The notes beneath the pieces are model-generated. The model ran no database searches, was not told where the DNA came from, and was given only the letters and a program-made list of their open reading frames with translations. Below, piece by piece: positions 43,698 through 52,103 of a stretch of DNA of 64,000 nt. Position 1 is the stretch's first letter; each line of letters opens with the position of its first letter. Both the position numbers and the translations under genes were made by a program. The stretch comes from Cyclobacteriaceae bacterium (GTDB lineage Bacteria; Bacteroidota; Bacteroidia; Cytophagales; Cyclobacteriaceae), in contig JAHBTY010000001.1 in the NCBI GenBank assembly GCA_019638355.1, positions 496,001-560,000 of the forward strand, given 5' to 3'.

Positions 43698-44258
43698 ATG
43701 ACCGATTCACGCGTTGCTTCCCGATACGTAAAATCACTGCTTGGCCTTGCCGTGCAGCAAAACGCGTTGGAACCTGTTCATCAGGATATGCAACTGTTTG
43801 CTCAGGTGTGTCGCAACAGCCGCGATTTTGTGTTGATGCTGAAGAGCCCGATTGTTCGCCACGAAAAAAAGCGTGCAGTACTCGAAACTTTATTCAAAGG
43901 GAAAGTACATCCGCTTACAATGGGCATTATCGAAATCCTGACAAAGAAAAATCGTGAACCACTTTTGCCCGCTATTGCCAGCGAGTTTCATGTAGCCTAC
44001 AACGATTTCAAAGGTATTGGTAAAGCATCGGTTACATCTACGCAACCATTGGATGCCAAATTGCGCAGCGAAATTGAGTTGCTGGTAAAAGAACTGAGTC
44101 ATAAAAAAGAAGTTGAACTGGAAGAGAAAGTAGATAAAGATCTGATTGGTGGTTTTGTGTTGAATGTAGGCGACCGTCAGATAGATGCTTCTATAAAAAG
44201 TAAACTCAAGGCGTTGAAACTGAAGTTCAGTGAAAACCCTTTCGTAAAAGAATTTTGA
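43698..44258 (+). CDS. atpH: ATP synthase F1 subunit delta
   Basis: Subunit delta, 186 residues, caps F1 and binds the peripheral stalk. Family features: RVASRYVKSLLGLAVQQN at the start, the helical N-terminal domain, and the C-terminal block KEVELEEKVDKDLIGGFVLN ending in DASIKSKLKALK. Immediately after its stop codon begins a 123-bp repeat element (44259-44381) that separates it from atpA. Confidence 0.94.
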   Translation: MTDSRVASRYVKSLLGLAVQQNALEPVHQDMQLFAQVCRNSRDFVLMLKSPIVRHEKKRAVLETLFKGKVHPLTMGIIEILTKKNREPLLPAIASEFHVAYNDFKGIGKASVTSTQPLDAKLRSEIELLVKELSHKKEVELEEKVDKDLIGGFVLNVGDRQIDASIKSKLKALKLKFSENPFVKEF

Positions 44259-44381
44259 CCTCACCCCTAACCCCTCTCCAGAGGAGAGGGGAACATAGGT
44301 GAATGAGAGAATAAATTTTTGAATTGACAGTAATAATATAACTCGAACCAACCCTCTCCTCTGGAGAGGGCAGGGGTGAGG
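44259..44381. repeat. MITE/REP-doublet-like element between atpH and atpA
   Basis: A 123-bp element: left arm CCTCACCCCTAACCCCTCTCC, with hairpin CCCCTCTCC-AGA-GGAGAGGGG; right arm the near-inverse, with hairpin CCCTCTCC-TCT-GGAGAGGG and GGGGTGAGG. It begins at the base after the atpH stop. Its left arm recurs at 28017-28079. No coding capacity. The rest of the gap to atpA (44382-44416) is unremarkable. Confidence 0.8.
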
Positions 44382-44416
44382 CAAAAAGTAAACAGAAAAT
44401 TTTGAATTAAAAGTAT

Positions 44417-45991
44417 ATGGCAGAAATCAGACCGGAAGAAATCTCAGCAATACTTCGCGAGCAACTTTCACAATCGCGCACCGCTACTGAGTTACAGGAA
44501 GTAGGTACTGTACTTACCATTGGTGATGGTGTGGCCCGTATTTATGGACTTACCAAAGCACAAGCCGGTGAGTTGGTGGAATTTGAGAACGGACTAAAAG
44601 CATTGGTGCTTAACCTGGAAGAAGATAACGTAGGTGCCGTATTGCTGGGCGATGGCAAAGGCATTAAAGAAGGTGCTACAGTAAAACGCACCGGCCAGAT
44701 TGCCTCTATTAAAGCGGGCGATGGTTTGTTGGGACGTGTAGTAGATACATTGGCGCAGCCTATTGATGGTAAAGGTCCTGTTGAGGGTCAACTTTACGAG
44801 ATGCCGTTAGAGCGTAAAGCTCCGGGTGTAATTTTCCGCCAACCTGTAAACGAGCCGTTGCAAACCGGTATCAAAGCGATTGATGCGATGATTCCGATTG
44901 GTCGCGGTCAGCGTGAGTTGATCATTGGCGATCGGCAGACAGGTAAAACCGCAGTTGCGATAGATACCATTATTAACCAAAAAGAATTTTACGAAAAGGG
45001 CGAGCCTGTTTACTGTATCTATGTAGCTGTAGGCCAAAAGGCTTCTACTGTAGCTGGTGTAGCTGCCACATTAGAAAAGGCAGGTGCTTTAAAATATACT
45101 GTAATTGTTTCGGCTTCAGCTTCCGATCCGGCTCCCATGCAATTCTTTGCTCCGTTTACCGGTGCTGCAATTGGCGAATTCTTCCGCGATACCGGCCGCC
45201 CGGCATTGGTAATTTACGATGACCTTTCCAAGCAGGCTGTTGCGTACCGCGAAGTGTCTTTGTTGTTGCGCAGACCTCCGGGACGCGAAGCTTATCCGGG
45301 CGATGTGTTTTACCTGCACTCACGCTTGTTGGAACGCGCTGCAAAAATCATCAACAACGATGGTATTGCTGCCAACATGAATGATCTTCCCGCCTCTTTA
45401 AAAGGAGTGGTAAAAGGTGGTGGTTCATTAACAGCACTTCCTATTATTGAAACCCAGGCGAATGACGTTTCGGCTTATATCCCTACAAACGTTATTTCGA
45501 TCACTGATGGCCAGATATTTTTGGAGACCAACTTATTTAACTCTGGTATCCGTCCTGCCATTAACGTGGGTATTTCGGTATCGCGTGTGGGTGGTAATGC
45601 ACAGATTAAATCCATGAAGAAAGTTGCTGGTACATTAAAGTTGGATCAGGCGCAGTTCCGCGAATTGGAAGCGTTTGCCAAGTTCGGTTCCGACCTTGAT
45701 GCGGCTACTAAATTGACTATTGAACGTGGTCGTAGAAATACCGAAGTATTGAAACAACCACAATATGCACCCGTGCCTGTTGAAGAACAAGTTGCTATGA
45801 TTCTGGCTTCCACCCGTGGTTATATCGATCGCGTGCCTGTAAATAAAGTAAAGGAGTTTGAAAAGGAATTTATTGAATTGTTGCGTGCCCAGAACAAGCA
45901 AACATTGGCCAACTTCCGGGGTGGTAAGTTTGAAGATGCCGATGTGGATGTGATTAAGAAAGTAGCAACTGAGTTAGCATCGAAATATTAA
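44417..45991 (+). CDS. atpA: ATP synthase F1 subunit alpha
   Basis: Subunit alpha, 524 residues, provides the non-catalytic nucleotide sites of F1. Seen: [10 protein letters not shown] in the N-terminal barrel, Walker [12 protein letters not shown], the block [40 protein letters not shown], and the arginine-finger region [14 protein letters not shown]. Full length and standard. It lies 158 bases after atpH, the gap being mostly the repeat element. atpG follows after a 77-base gap that holds an inverted repeat. No beta-subunit gene follows. Confidence 0.97.
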   Translation: MAEIRPEEISAILREQLSQSRTATELQEVGTVLTIGDGVARIYGLTKAQAGELVEFENGLKALVLNLEEDNVGAVLLGDGKGIKEGATVKRTGQIASIKAGDGLLGRVVDTLAQPIDGKGPVEGQLYEMPLERKAPGVIFRQPVNEPLQTGIKAIDAMIPIGRGQRELIIGDRQTGKTAVAIDTIINQKEFYEKGEPVYCIYVAVGQKASTVAGVAATLEKAGALKYTVIVSASASDPAPMQFFAPFTGAAIGEFFRDTGRPALVIYDDLSKQAVAYREVSLLLRRPPGREAYPGDVFYLHSRLLERAAKIINNDGIAANMNDLPASLKGVVKGGGSLTALPIIETQANDVSAYIPTNVISITDGQIFLETNLFNSGIRPAINVGISVSRVGGNAQIKSMKKVAGTLKLDQAQFRELEAFAKFGSDLDAATKLTIERGRRNTEVLKQPQYAPVPVEEQVAMILASTRGYIDRVPVNKVKEFEKEFIELLRAQNKQTLANFRGGKFEDADVDVIKKVATELASKY

Positions 45992-45996
45992 TTAAC

Positions 45997-46048
45997 CAAT
46001 TTTCAATTTATTAATTAGCCGATGAGTTCCTTGGCTAATTGAAAATTG
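45997..46048. repeat. inverted repeat between atpA and atpG
   Basis: CAATTTTCAATT plus AATTAGCC (45997-46020) can pair with GGCTAATTGAAAATTG (46033-46048), skipping four bases on the left side and around a 12-base loop. There is no T-tract; it may affect mRNA processing. Confidence 0.5.
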
Positions 46049-46068
46049 AGGCATTGAAAATTGAAGTT

Positions 46069-46950
46069 ATGCCAAGTTTAAAGGAAGTTAAAAGCAGAAT
46101 AACCTCAGTAATCTCAACCCAGCAGATTACCAAAGCCATGAAAATGGTTGCGGCCGCTAAGTTGAGAAAGTCTCAGGATCGCATCACCCAAATGCGTCCG
46201 TATGCTCAAAAACTTACGGGTTTATTTCAAAATCTTTCGGCTGCCGGGCAAGTAGAGCAAGCATGGTACAGCAAGCAACGTCCGGTTGAAAATGTGTTGT
46301 TGGTTGTAATCAGTTCTGATCGCGGGCTTTGCGGTTCCTTTAACAGCACGATTATCAAAGCTGCAAGCAAACTAGCTTCTGAAAAATACAACGATCAACA
46401 CACAAAAGGTAAGCTCACCGTTCTTCCATTGGGTAAAAAGGCTTTTGAATATTTCAGCAAACGCGGCTACAAAATGGAAAGCAGTTTCTGGAATATTTTT
46501 CAGGGGCTTTCATACGATGGCGTAGCACAGGTGGGTGAGTTCTTAATGGAAGAATTTAAAGCGGGTCGTTACGACAAAATTGAAATCGTGTATAACGAAT
46601 TCAAAAACGTTGCTACTCAGATTTTGCGCACCGAACAATTTTTGCCCGTGTTGCCCGTGGCGAAAGAAACTACCAGGCAAGTTGAAGTAGATTACATCTA
46701 CATGCCAAACCAAGAAGAAATTGTTACGGGGCTTGTTCCAAAGGCGCTTAAAATACAATTGTACAAAGCGGTGCTTGATTCCAATGCTGCTGAAAACGGA
46801 GCTCGGATGACAGCTATGGATAAAGCAACCGAAAATGCTGGTGAATTGCTGAAGGATTTAAAACTTACTTACAACCGTACCCGTCAGGCCGCCATTACAA
46901 AAGAGATTTTGGAAATTGTGGCTGGTGCCGAAGCGTTAAAGTCAGCTTAA
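46069..46950 (+). CDS. atpG: ATP synthase F1 subunit gamma
   Basis: Subunit gamma, 293 residues, is the central rotor shaft. The start at ATG 46069 gives the family N-terminus MPSLKEVKSRITSVISTQQI; a frame extension to 46039 runs into the preceding inverted repeat and was rejected. Seen: ITKAMKMVAAAKLRKSQ, the SSDRGLCGSFNS block, and the C-terminal helix ending NRTRQAAITKEILEIVAGAEA. A strong terminator follows, so this ends the ATP synthase operon. Beta and epsilon genes must lie elsewhere in the genome, as is common in this phylum. Confidence 0.96.
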   Translation: MPSLKEVKSRITSVISTQQITKAMKMVAAAKLRKSQDRITQMRPYAQKLTGLFQNLSAAGQVEQAWYSKQRPVENVLLVVISSDRGLCGSFNSTIIKAASKLASEKYNDQHTKGKLTVLPLGKKAFEYFSKRGYKMESSFWNIFQGLSYDGVAQVGEFLMEEFKAGRYDKIEIVYNEFKNVATQILRTEQFLPVLPVAKETTRQVEVDYIYMPNQEEIVTGLVPKALKIQLYKAVLDSNAAENGARMTAMDKATENAGELLKDLKLTYNRTRQAAITKEILEIVAGAEALKSA

Positions 46951-46970
46951 TTAAAACGAAATCAATACCT

Positions 46971-47007
46971 AAAGCTCTCAGGAAAACCTGAGGGCTTTTT
47001 TATTTTT
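46971..47007 (+). terminator. intrinsic terminator after atpG
   Basis: AAAGCTCTCAGG and CCTGAGGGCTTT (one G-T pair) with an AAAA loop, followed by a T-rich tract that ends only a few bases before the ATG of the next gene at 47012. Confidence 0.85.
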
Positions 47008-47011
47008 AAAG

Positions 47012-47815
47012 ATGCTTCGCGTATATCGGTTTCTGAATCTGCTTAGTTTAGATGTAGCATTTGGTGCTGCCTTAACTACTTTGTTTTTTTCAAAGTTATT
47101 GCAGGCACCGGTGCGGTACTATGGAGTAGTTGCACTGGGCCTAACGGTGTGGATTATTTACACAATCGATCGGTTAATGGACGTGCGGCAGTTGAAGCAG
47201 GCGGCCATTAGTGAGCGGCATAAGTTTCATCAGAATAACTACAAGGTTTTAAGTGTGGCAGTTGGTTTGGCTATAGTGGTTGTGTGCATACTCGCGGTCT
47301 TTATTCGGCCTTCTGTACTCATAGGTGGGTTAGTACTCGCCCCCTTGATTGCCGTATATCTTTTGCTTCAGAAAAAATTGCCTATTAAAGAATTGGCCGT
47401 TGCTGTTATGTACACTGTTGGCGTATTGCTTCCGGCCTGGCCCGGCCGTTGGAATTTACTTCTGCAAGAAGCCGCAATGATTACTCAACTTTTTTTCATA
47501 GCGCTCACCAACTTGTTATTGTTTGCCTGGTTTGAAACAGCAGTAGATCAGGCGATGGGCCAGCACTCGTTGGCAACCCGGTTGGGAAAACAGGTAGTTG
47601 CACGGTGGATTTTTGTATTAGTGAGTTGCGGTTTAGTATTTAGTTTACCGTATGCAGTATTTGTTAGCCCGGCAGGTTGGATAATCTTTACCATGTGGCT
47701 AGGCCTTGCTTTCATTTATAAATTTCATAATTACTTTGGCAGGGCTGAGCGGTACCGGCTTTGGGGCGATGCCATCTTTTACCTGCCGGCAATTGGATTG
47801 TTCATGAAACACTAA
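47012..47815 (+). CDS. UbiA-like polytopic membrane protein
   Basis: A 267-residue protein with about eight membrane segments. It resembles the UbiA prenyltransferase superfamily: a first acidic motif, YTIDRLMDVR (DxxxD), and a second conserved loop, FETAVDQAMGQHSLATRLGK, similar to the D-x(n)-G-x-x-TLxxxLG loop. UbiA enzymes attach prenyl chains to aromatic rings (quinone, heme O, chlorophyll synthesis). Because the acidic motifs are reduced, catalysis is uncertain. The ATG lies 4 bases after a terminator tail, so either it has a promoter inside that region or depends on readthrough. The methyltransferase gene begins 6 bases after its stop; a prenylation-methylation pair would suit quinone-like chemistry (inference). 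Confidence 0.7.
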   Translation: MLRVYRFLNLLSLDVAFGAALTTLFFSKLLQAPVRYYGVVALGLTVWIIYTIDRLMDVRQLKQAAISERHKFHQNNYKVLSVAVGLAIVVVCILAVFIRPSVLIGGLVLAPLIAVYLLLQKKLPIKELAVAVMYTVGVLLPAWPGRWNLLLQEAAMITQLFFIALTNLLLFAWFETAVDQAMGQHSLATRLGKQVVARWIFVLVSCGLVFSLPYAVFVSPAGWIIFTMWLGLAFIYKFHNYFGRAERYRLWGDAIFYLPAIGLFMKH

Positions 47816-47821
47816 CGCCTA

Positions 47822-48442
47822 ATGAAGATGCATGGCTATGATTGGTTAGCACCCTTTTACGACACGTTGGCGCGTGTAGTTGTGGGTAAGCAAATCCAGC
47901 AAATGCAACTACCCATGTTGCGGCATTTACACGATCGGAAAAAGTTACTCGTACTAGGCGGAGGTACAGGTTGGATATTACCACACATTTTTCGTGTTAA
48001 TCCTAACCTGGTTATTCATTATGTAGATTCATCTGAAAAGATGATTGCCCGTGCACGAAGTAATGCACACGGAAACAAGTCAATTCAATTTATTCAGGGA
48101 ACAGAAACTGCTATATCCACCAACGACTACGATGCAGTACTAACGTACTTTTACTTGGATATGTTTGCACCAGCACAACTAACAACACTAATAACCAAGC
48201 TGAAAAACCACCTTGTAAAAGAAGCCCGATGGCTGGTATGTGATTTTGAAAGTCAAACCCGAATGCATCGCATTAAAGTGCAGGTAATGTACCTGTTCTT
48301 TCGTATCGTTACCGGACTTCGTACTAATACGTTGCCAGCCTGGTATTGCGTACTTACACAATCAGGTTGCATTGTGCTGGAAGATGCATACTCAGCGGAT
48401 AGGTTCATACGATCAGCAGTGTTTCGGGTTAACATTACCTGA
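47822..48442 (+). CDS. class I SAM-dependent methyltransferase
   Basis: A 206-residue soluble methyltransferase. Motif I is LLVLGGGTGWIL, the acidic end of the second strand is IHYVDSSEKM, and motif II/III is YDAVLTYFYLDMF, as in the methyltransferase-11/25 group. The N-terminus (YDWLAPFYDTLARVV) resembles UbiE-type quinone methyltransferases. The C-terminal half has a helical, arginine-rich segment (RMHRIKVQVMYLFFRIVTGL) that may touch the membrane. It is encoded 6 bases after the UbiA-like gene, so both probably act on the same lipid-soluble substrate (inference). A second in-frame ATG is at codon 3. Confidence 0.85.
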   Translation: MKMHGYDWLAPFYDTLARVVVGKQIQQMQLPMLRHLHDRKKLLVLGGGTGWILPHIFRVNPNLVIHYVDSSEKMIARARSNAHGNKSIQFIQGTETAISTNDYDAVLTYFYLDMFAPAQLTTLITKLKNHLVKEARWLVCDFESQTRMHRIKVQVMYLFFRIVTGLRTNTLPAWYCVLTQSGCIVLEDAYSADRFIRSAVFRVNIT

Positions 48443-48515
48443 ATCTTACGTTACTCTTACCTGTGGTCATGAAATTCCCGAAAAGTAACTTATCTTGTCG
48501 GTTTGGTATGATGAA

Positions 48516-50009
48516 ATGAATACGGAAAAGCGCTCGCAAACACTCAGCATGCAACAGATCATTGACAATCTGCCCGTGGTTGTTTTTGAATACACCGTGC
48601 AGCCCGATGGTTCACGCGACTTCACATATCTTAGCGCATCTTGCGAAAAAATCCTGGGTATTAAGCGCGAACTACTGCTTAGTGGTTCTTACCCGATGAA
48701 GGTTTTTATTCACCGTACTGATTGGCCAAACTTTGAACAAAACCTGGAGCAAACTATACGGGAGGTAACTCCCTTTAAGTGGGAGGGGCGAATCTTTAAT
48801 GCCCATGGTCAAACTATTTGGGTTGAGGTTTCGGGCGATCCAGTTTCATTGCCCGATGGGCGGATTACCTGGAGTGGTGTAATAAGTGATGTAGGTGAAC
48901 GAAAAGAATTAGAGCACAAACAACGCGAGGCAGACAGGCGTTACCGCGAAGCAGCCAGTCTATTCTCAGAACTGTTCAACAATTCGCCTATGGCCATTGT
49001 ACTGTTGGATAGTGAAGGCACTGTGCAACAGGTAAACCGCGGCTTCGAATTGTTATTTGGATATACCATTACCGAGTTGCGGGGCAATAGCTTAAACCAG
49101 TTTATCGTACCATCAGAGTTGGAGTCGGAGGGTAATGATCTTAACTCGTTAATTTCGGCTGAGCAGGTTGTGAAAATTGAAACCACACGCACGCGCAGAG
49201 ATGATGTGCCCGTGTCGGTAATTATTTATGGCCTGCCCATCCACCTGGAAGATAAAACCATTGGTATTTTTGGTGTGTATGTGGATATAACCGATCAGAA
49301 AAAAATAGAAGAAGAGTTGAAGATCAGAAATTCTGAACTCGACAATTTTGTTTACAAAGTATCGCATGATCTGCGGGCACCATTATCATCTGTTCTGGGT
49401 TTAGTTAACCTGGCTAAAATGCCAGGCAATGACGATAGCCTTTCAGAGTATGTAAAAATTATTGGTGATAAGGTTGGTCAACTCGACCATTTTATAAGCG
49501 ATGTGTTGAGTCATTCCAAGAACCTGAAGTTGGATGTAAAAACCGGAGCCATTGATTTCGATTCCATTATTCACAAAACTTTTCAGGATTTGAATTACAT
49601 GCACGGTGCCGACAAGGTAGATTTAACATTAAAAGTAACCGGCCCTGCTTTTCATAGCGACCCCTGGCGAATAGGTGAAATTTTTCGCAACCTGATTTCC
49701 AATGCTATTAAGTACCGAAAAATGAATGATGAAACCTGCAGCGTTTCCATTTTGGTAGATGTAACCGATGAAAGCGCCACCATTGAGTTTAAAGACAATG
49801 GTATTGGTATAAGCCAGGAAAACCTGAACCGGATTTTTGAAATGTTTTATCGCGCCAGCGAGCAATCAGAAGGCTCCGGTCTGGGATTGTATATTGTTAA
49901 AAATGCAGTTGAAAAACTGGATGGCCAGTTAACGGTTAATAGCCAGCCGGGTGCCGGCACCACATTTGAAATTACACTGCCCAACAAAGCCAGCCAATTG
50001 TTATATTAA
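48516..50009 (+). CDS. PAS-domain sensor histidine kinase
   Basis: A cytoplasmic sensor kinase of 497 residues from the ATG at 48516; the frame also reaches a TTG at 48495. No membrane segment. Domains: PAS fold 1 (about 10-140, with IIDNLPVVVFEYTVQPDG and KWEGRIFNAHGQTIWVEVSG), PAS fold 2 (about 150-270, with LFNNSPMAIVLLDSEGTVQQ), HisKA with phosphoacceptor H284 in SHDLRAPLSSVLGLV, and HATPase with NLISNAIKYR, DNGIGIS and GSGLGLYIVK. All catalytic boxes are intact. No response regulator is adjacent, so it is an orphan kinase. The first PAS could sense a small ligand or redox state. It follows the methyltransferase by 73 bases. Confidence 0.93.
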   Translation: MNTEKRSQTLSMQQIIDNLPVVVFEYTVQPDGSRDFTYLSASCEKILGIKRELLLSGSYPMKVFIHRTDWPNFEQNLEQTIREVTPFKWEGRIFNAHGQTIWVEVSGDPVSLPDGRITWSGVISDVGERKELEHKQREADRRYREAASLFSELFNNSPMAIVLLDSEGTVQQVNRGFELLFGYTITELRGNSLNQFIVPSELESEGNDLNSLISAEQVVKIETTRTRRDDVPVSVIIYGLPIHLEDKTIGIFGVYVDITDQKKIEEELKIRNSELDNFVYKVSHDLRAPLSSVLGLVNLAKMPGNDDSLSEYVKIIGDKVGQLDHFISDVLSHSKNLKLDVKTGAIDFDSIIHKTFQDLNYMHGADKVDLTLKVTGPAFHSDPWRIGEIFRNLISNAIKYRKMNDETCSVSILVDVTDESATIEFKDNGIGISQENLNRIFEMFYRASEQSEGSGLGLYIVKNAVEKLDGQLTVNSQPGAGTTFEITLPNKASQLLY

Positions 50010-50015
50010 TTTAGC

Positions 50016-51185
50016 ATGCAAGTAAAAGAAGTTACCTCACCCCAGGATAAGCAGGAATTTATTGAACTGCCGGTTAGGTTATACAAAAATACACCTAACT
50101 GGATCAGACCTTTGGATGCCGATATAGAAGGCGTATTTGATAAAGAGAAAAACAAAACGTTTCATCATGGCGAATGCATACGCTGGATTTTGCAAGATGA
50201 TACCGGTAAAACAATTGGTAGGGTGGCGGCCTTTATCAATCATAAGACCACCAACAAAGGGAATGATCAGCCCACCGGTGGTATGGGTTTTTTTGAATGC
50301 ATTGAAAGCGAACAAGCGGCCTTTCTTTTATTTGATGCGTGTAAAGATTGGTTGCAACAGCGCGGCATGGAAGCAATGGATGGCCCAATCAATTTTGGTA
50401 ATCGCGACCGTTGGTGGGGTTTGTTATTGGAAGGATACGATCGCCAGCCTAACTACCAATGCAATTATAACTTTCCCTACTATCAGAAATTTTTTGAAGC
50501 GTATGGCTTTCAGGTTTACTTCTATCAGTTTACGTTTGGCAGGCCAATAGAAGGGCCCCTGGATGATCGGCTTTATGAGAAGGCTGCCCTTATAGAAAAA
50601 AATCAGGATTATAGCTTCAGCTACCTGAAAAAATCAGAATGGAATAGATTGCCCGACTTAATACGCCAGGTGTATAACAGAGCCTGGGCAAAACGAGGCG
50701 AAATACCGGAGTTAACCGAATTACAAGCGAAACATTTGGTTAAACAAATGAAGCCCATTATGGATGAAAAATTATTATGGTTTGGGTACTATAAAAACGA
50801 ACCCATTGCATTCTTCCTTTCTTTGCCGGAAGTGAACCAGATTTTTAAGCATGTAAATGGAAAAATGGATTGGCTTGGTAAGCTAAAGTTTGTTTGGCAC
50901 ACATGGATGAAATCAAACAAAAAAGCTTTTGGGGTTTTGTTTGGGCTGGTACCCGAACACCAGGGCAAAGGTGTGGATGGAGCAATTATAGAAGCGTTTC
51001 GGAAATTGGCACACGGAGGGGGCTTTTCCTACACCGAATACGAGATGAACTGGATAGGTGATTTTAATCCGAAAATGATTCGGGTAGCAGAACAGATAAA
51101 TGCTGATGTAGTAAAAAAACATGCTACATACCGAAAACTGTTTGATGCAAACAAACCGTTTAAGCGAATGCCAATTGTGAATTAG
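50016..51185 (+). CDS. GNAT-like protein of unknown substrate
   Basis: A 389-residue protein found in Bacteroidota as hypothetical or N-acetyltransferase-like. The central and C-terminal parts look like two GNAT folds: IGRVAAFINHKTTNKG and GMGFFECIESEQAAFLLFDA in the first, FGLVPEHQGKGVDGAIIEAF (the acetyl-CoA-binding pattern Q/R-x-x-G-x-G/A) in the second. There are conserved aromatic patches (NRDRWWGLLLEGYDRQPNYQ). The substrate is unknown; an amino group or aminoacyl transfer is likely from the fold. It begins 6 bases after the kinase stop, and the next gene begins 1 base after its stop. Confidence 0.75.
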   Translation: MQVKEVTSPQDKQEFIELPVRLYKNTPNWIRPLDADIEGVFDKEKNKTFHHGECIRWILQDDTGKTIGRVAAFINHKTTNKGNDQPTGGMGFFECIESEQAAFLLFDACKDWLQQRGMEAMDGPINFGNRDRWWGLLLEGYDRQPNYQCNYNFPYYQKFFEAYGFQVYFYQFTFGRPIEGPLDDRLYEKAALIEKNQDYSFSYLKKSEWNRLPDLIRQVYNRAWAKRGEIPELTELQAKHLVKQMKPIMDEKLLWFGYYKNEPIAFFLSLPEVNQIFKHVNGKMDWLGKLKFVWHTWMKSNKKAFGVLFGLVPEHQGKGVDGAIIEAFRKLAHGGGFSYTEYEMNWIGDFNPKMIRVAEQINADVVKKHATYRKLFDANKPFKRMPIVN

Positions 51186-51186
51186 T

Positions 51187-51780
51187 ATGCAGGAAAAAGA
51201 AGAAACACGCTCAGCATTTTTAATTCGAAACCTATTTAGAGGATTAATCTGGTTTGCTGTAATTATTACCACATTCATTCTATTGGAGGGTTATATTCAG
51301 GAAAATTTTAAAAGCCACATAGAAGATATCCGGGCTAACCCCGGCATCCTTTACGGTATTTATACACTTTCTGAAATTGTATTCGGAATACTGCCACCCG
51401 AACTTTTTATGATGATCTGGGTGCTTGATAAAATTGATGTTGCTGGCTTTGTGGTTAACCTGGTAATTTTAACCGTCATCTCGTACGGGGCCGGTATAGT
51501 AGGCTACTACATTGGTAATAAATTTTCAAAAACAGATTTTTATCAGCAGCGTATTCGAGAAAAATACCTGAAGCAGTATGAAAAAAATCTTAAAAAATTT
51601 GGTGGCTACCTTGTATTTGTAGGCGCAGTAACACCATTACCCTTTTCAGCTATGTGCATGCTGGCCGGATCGGTTAACATGAATTTCCGGTATTTTCTTC
51701 TCATCTGCATCAGTCGTGTTATTCGTTTTGCAGCATATGGCTGGATGGTATGGAGCTTTCCAAACTGGTTTAGAGCCTAA
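51187..51780 (+). CDS. VTT/DedA-like membrane protein
   Basis: A 197-residue polytopic membrane protein with about five hydrophobic segments. The middle region, GILPPELFMMIWVLDKI followed by GYYIGNKFSKTDFYQQRIRE, and a C-terminal GAVTPLPFSAMCMLAGSVNM resemble the VTT (SNARE-associated/DedA) fold with its re-entrant helices and the F/G-x-P motifs. Members are thought to be lipid flippases or scramblases; the identification is by pattern and moderate. The gene starts 1 base after the GNAT-like gene, so both are likely made together. An inverted repeat (51784-51817) after the stop may serve as terminator between the convergent genes. Confidence 0.65.
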   Translation: MQEKEETRSAFLIRNLFRGLIWFAVIITTFILLEGYIQENFKSHIEDIRANPGILYGIYTLSEIVFGILPPELFMMIWVLDKIDVAGFVVNLVILTVISYGAGIVGYYIGNKFSKTDFYQQRIREKYLKQYEKNLKKFGGYLVFVGAVTPLPFSAMCMLAGSVNMNFRYFLLICISRVIRFAAYGWMVWSFPNWFRA

Positions 51781-51783
51781 GCA

Positions 51784-51817
51784 TAATGGCTATGTCGGGC
51801 AATCCGCCAAAGCCATA
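51784..51817. terminator. inverted repeat between convergent genes
   Basis: AATGGCT and its inverse complement AGCCAT(T/A) flank an 18-base loop that can pair internally (GGC with GCC). It lies in the 40-base gap between two converging stops; only the plus strand has T-rich DNA downstream. Confidence 0.35.
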
Positions 51818-51820
51818 ACA

Positions 51821-52030
51821 TCAAGGCTTTTTTAGGGCACACGTGTTTAATCCTACCAATGTATATAGCGGACAAAAGCTTATCAGGCTTGTGAGCACAA
51901 ACACACCACCCAGGATTACAAGTACCAATCCAAGTGTTCCGGTAACCACATGAGTAAAATAGAGCATTGCAAAAATTAATGCCAGTGCAATGCGAATAAT
52001 CCGGTCTGCATTCCCCATGTTCTTTTTCAT
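51821..52030 (-). CDS. DUF2892 (YgaP-like) membrane protein
   Basis: A 69-residue protein with two membrane segments (about 10-30 and 34-52) and the family ending FCPLYTLVGLNTC. The N-terminal MGNADRIIRIALALIFAMLY is typical of DUF2892 proteins, which occur alone or fused to rhodanese domains (YgaP of E. coli). The two cysteines might bind sulfur or metal; no function is established. An ATG at codon 5 (MGNADRI) is an alternative start. It stands alone between a convergent and a codirectional gene. Confidence 0.85.
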   Translation of the reverse strand: MKKNMGNADRIIRIALALIFAMLYFTHVVTGTLGLVLVILGGVFVLTSLISFCPLYTLVGLNTCALKKP

Positions 52031-52103
52031 AGTGTTAAACGGTTTGTTGCAACAACATTACCGGATACGCATGACTTTACGTGTAACAAATGTTACAGAT
52101 AAA

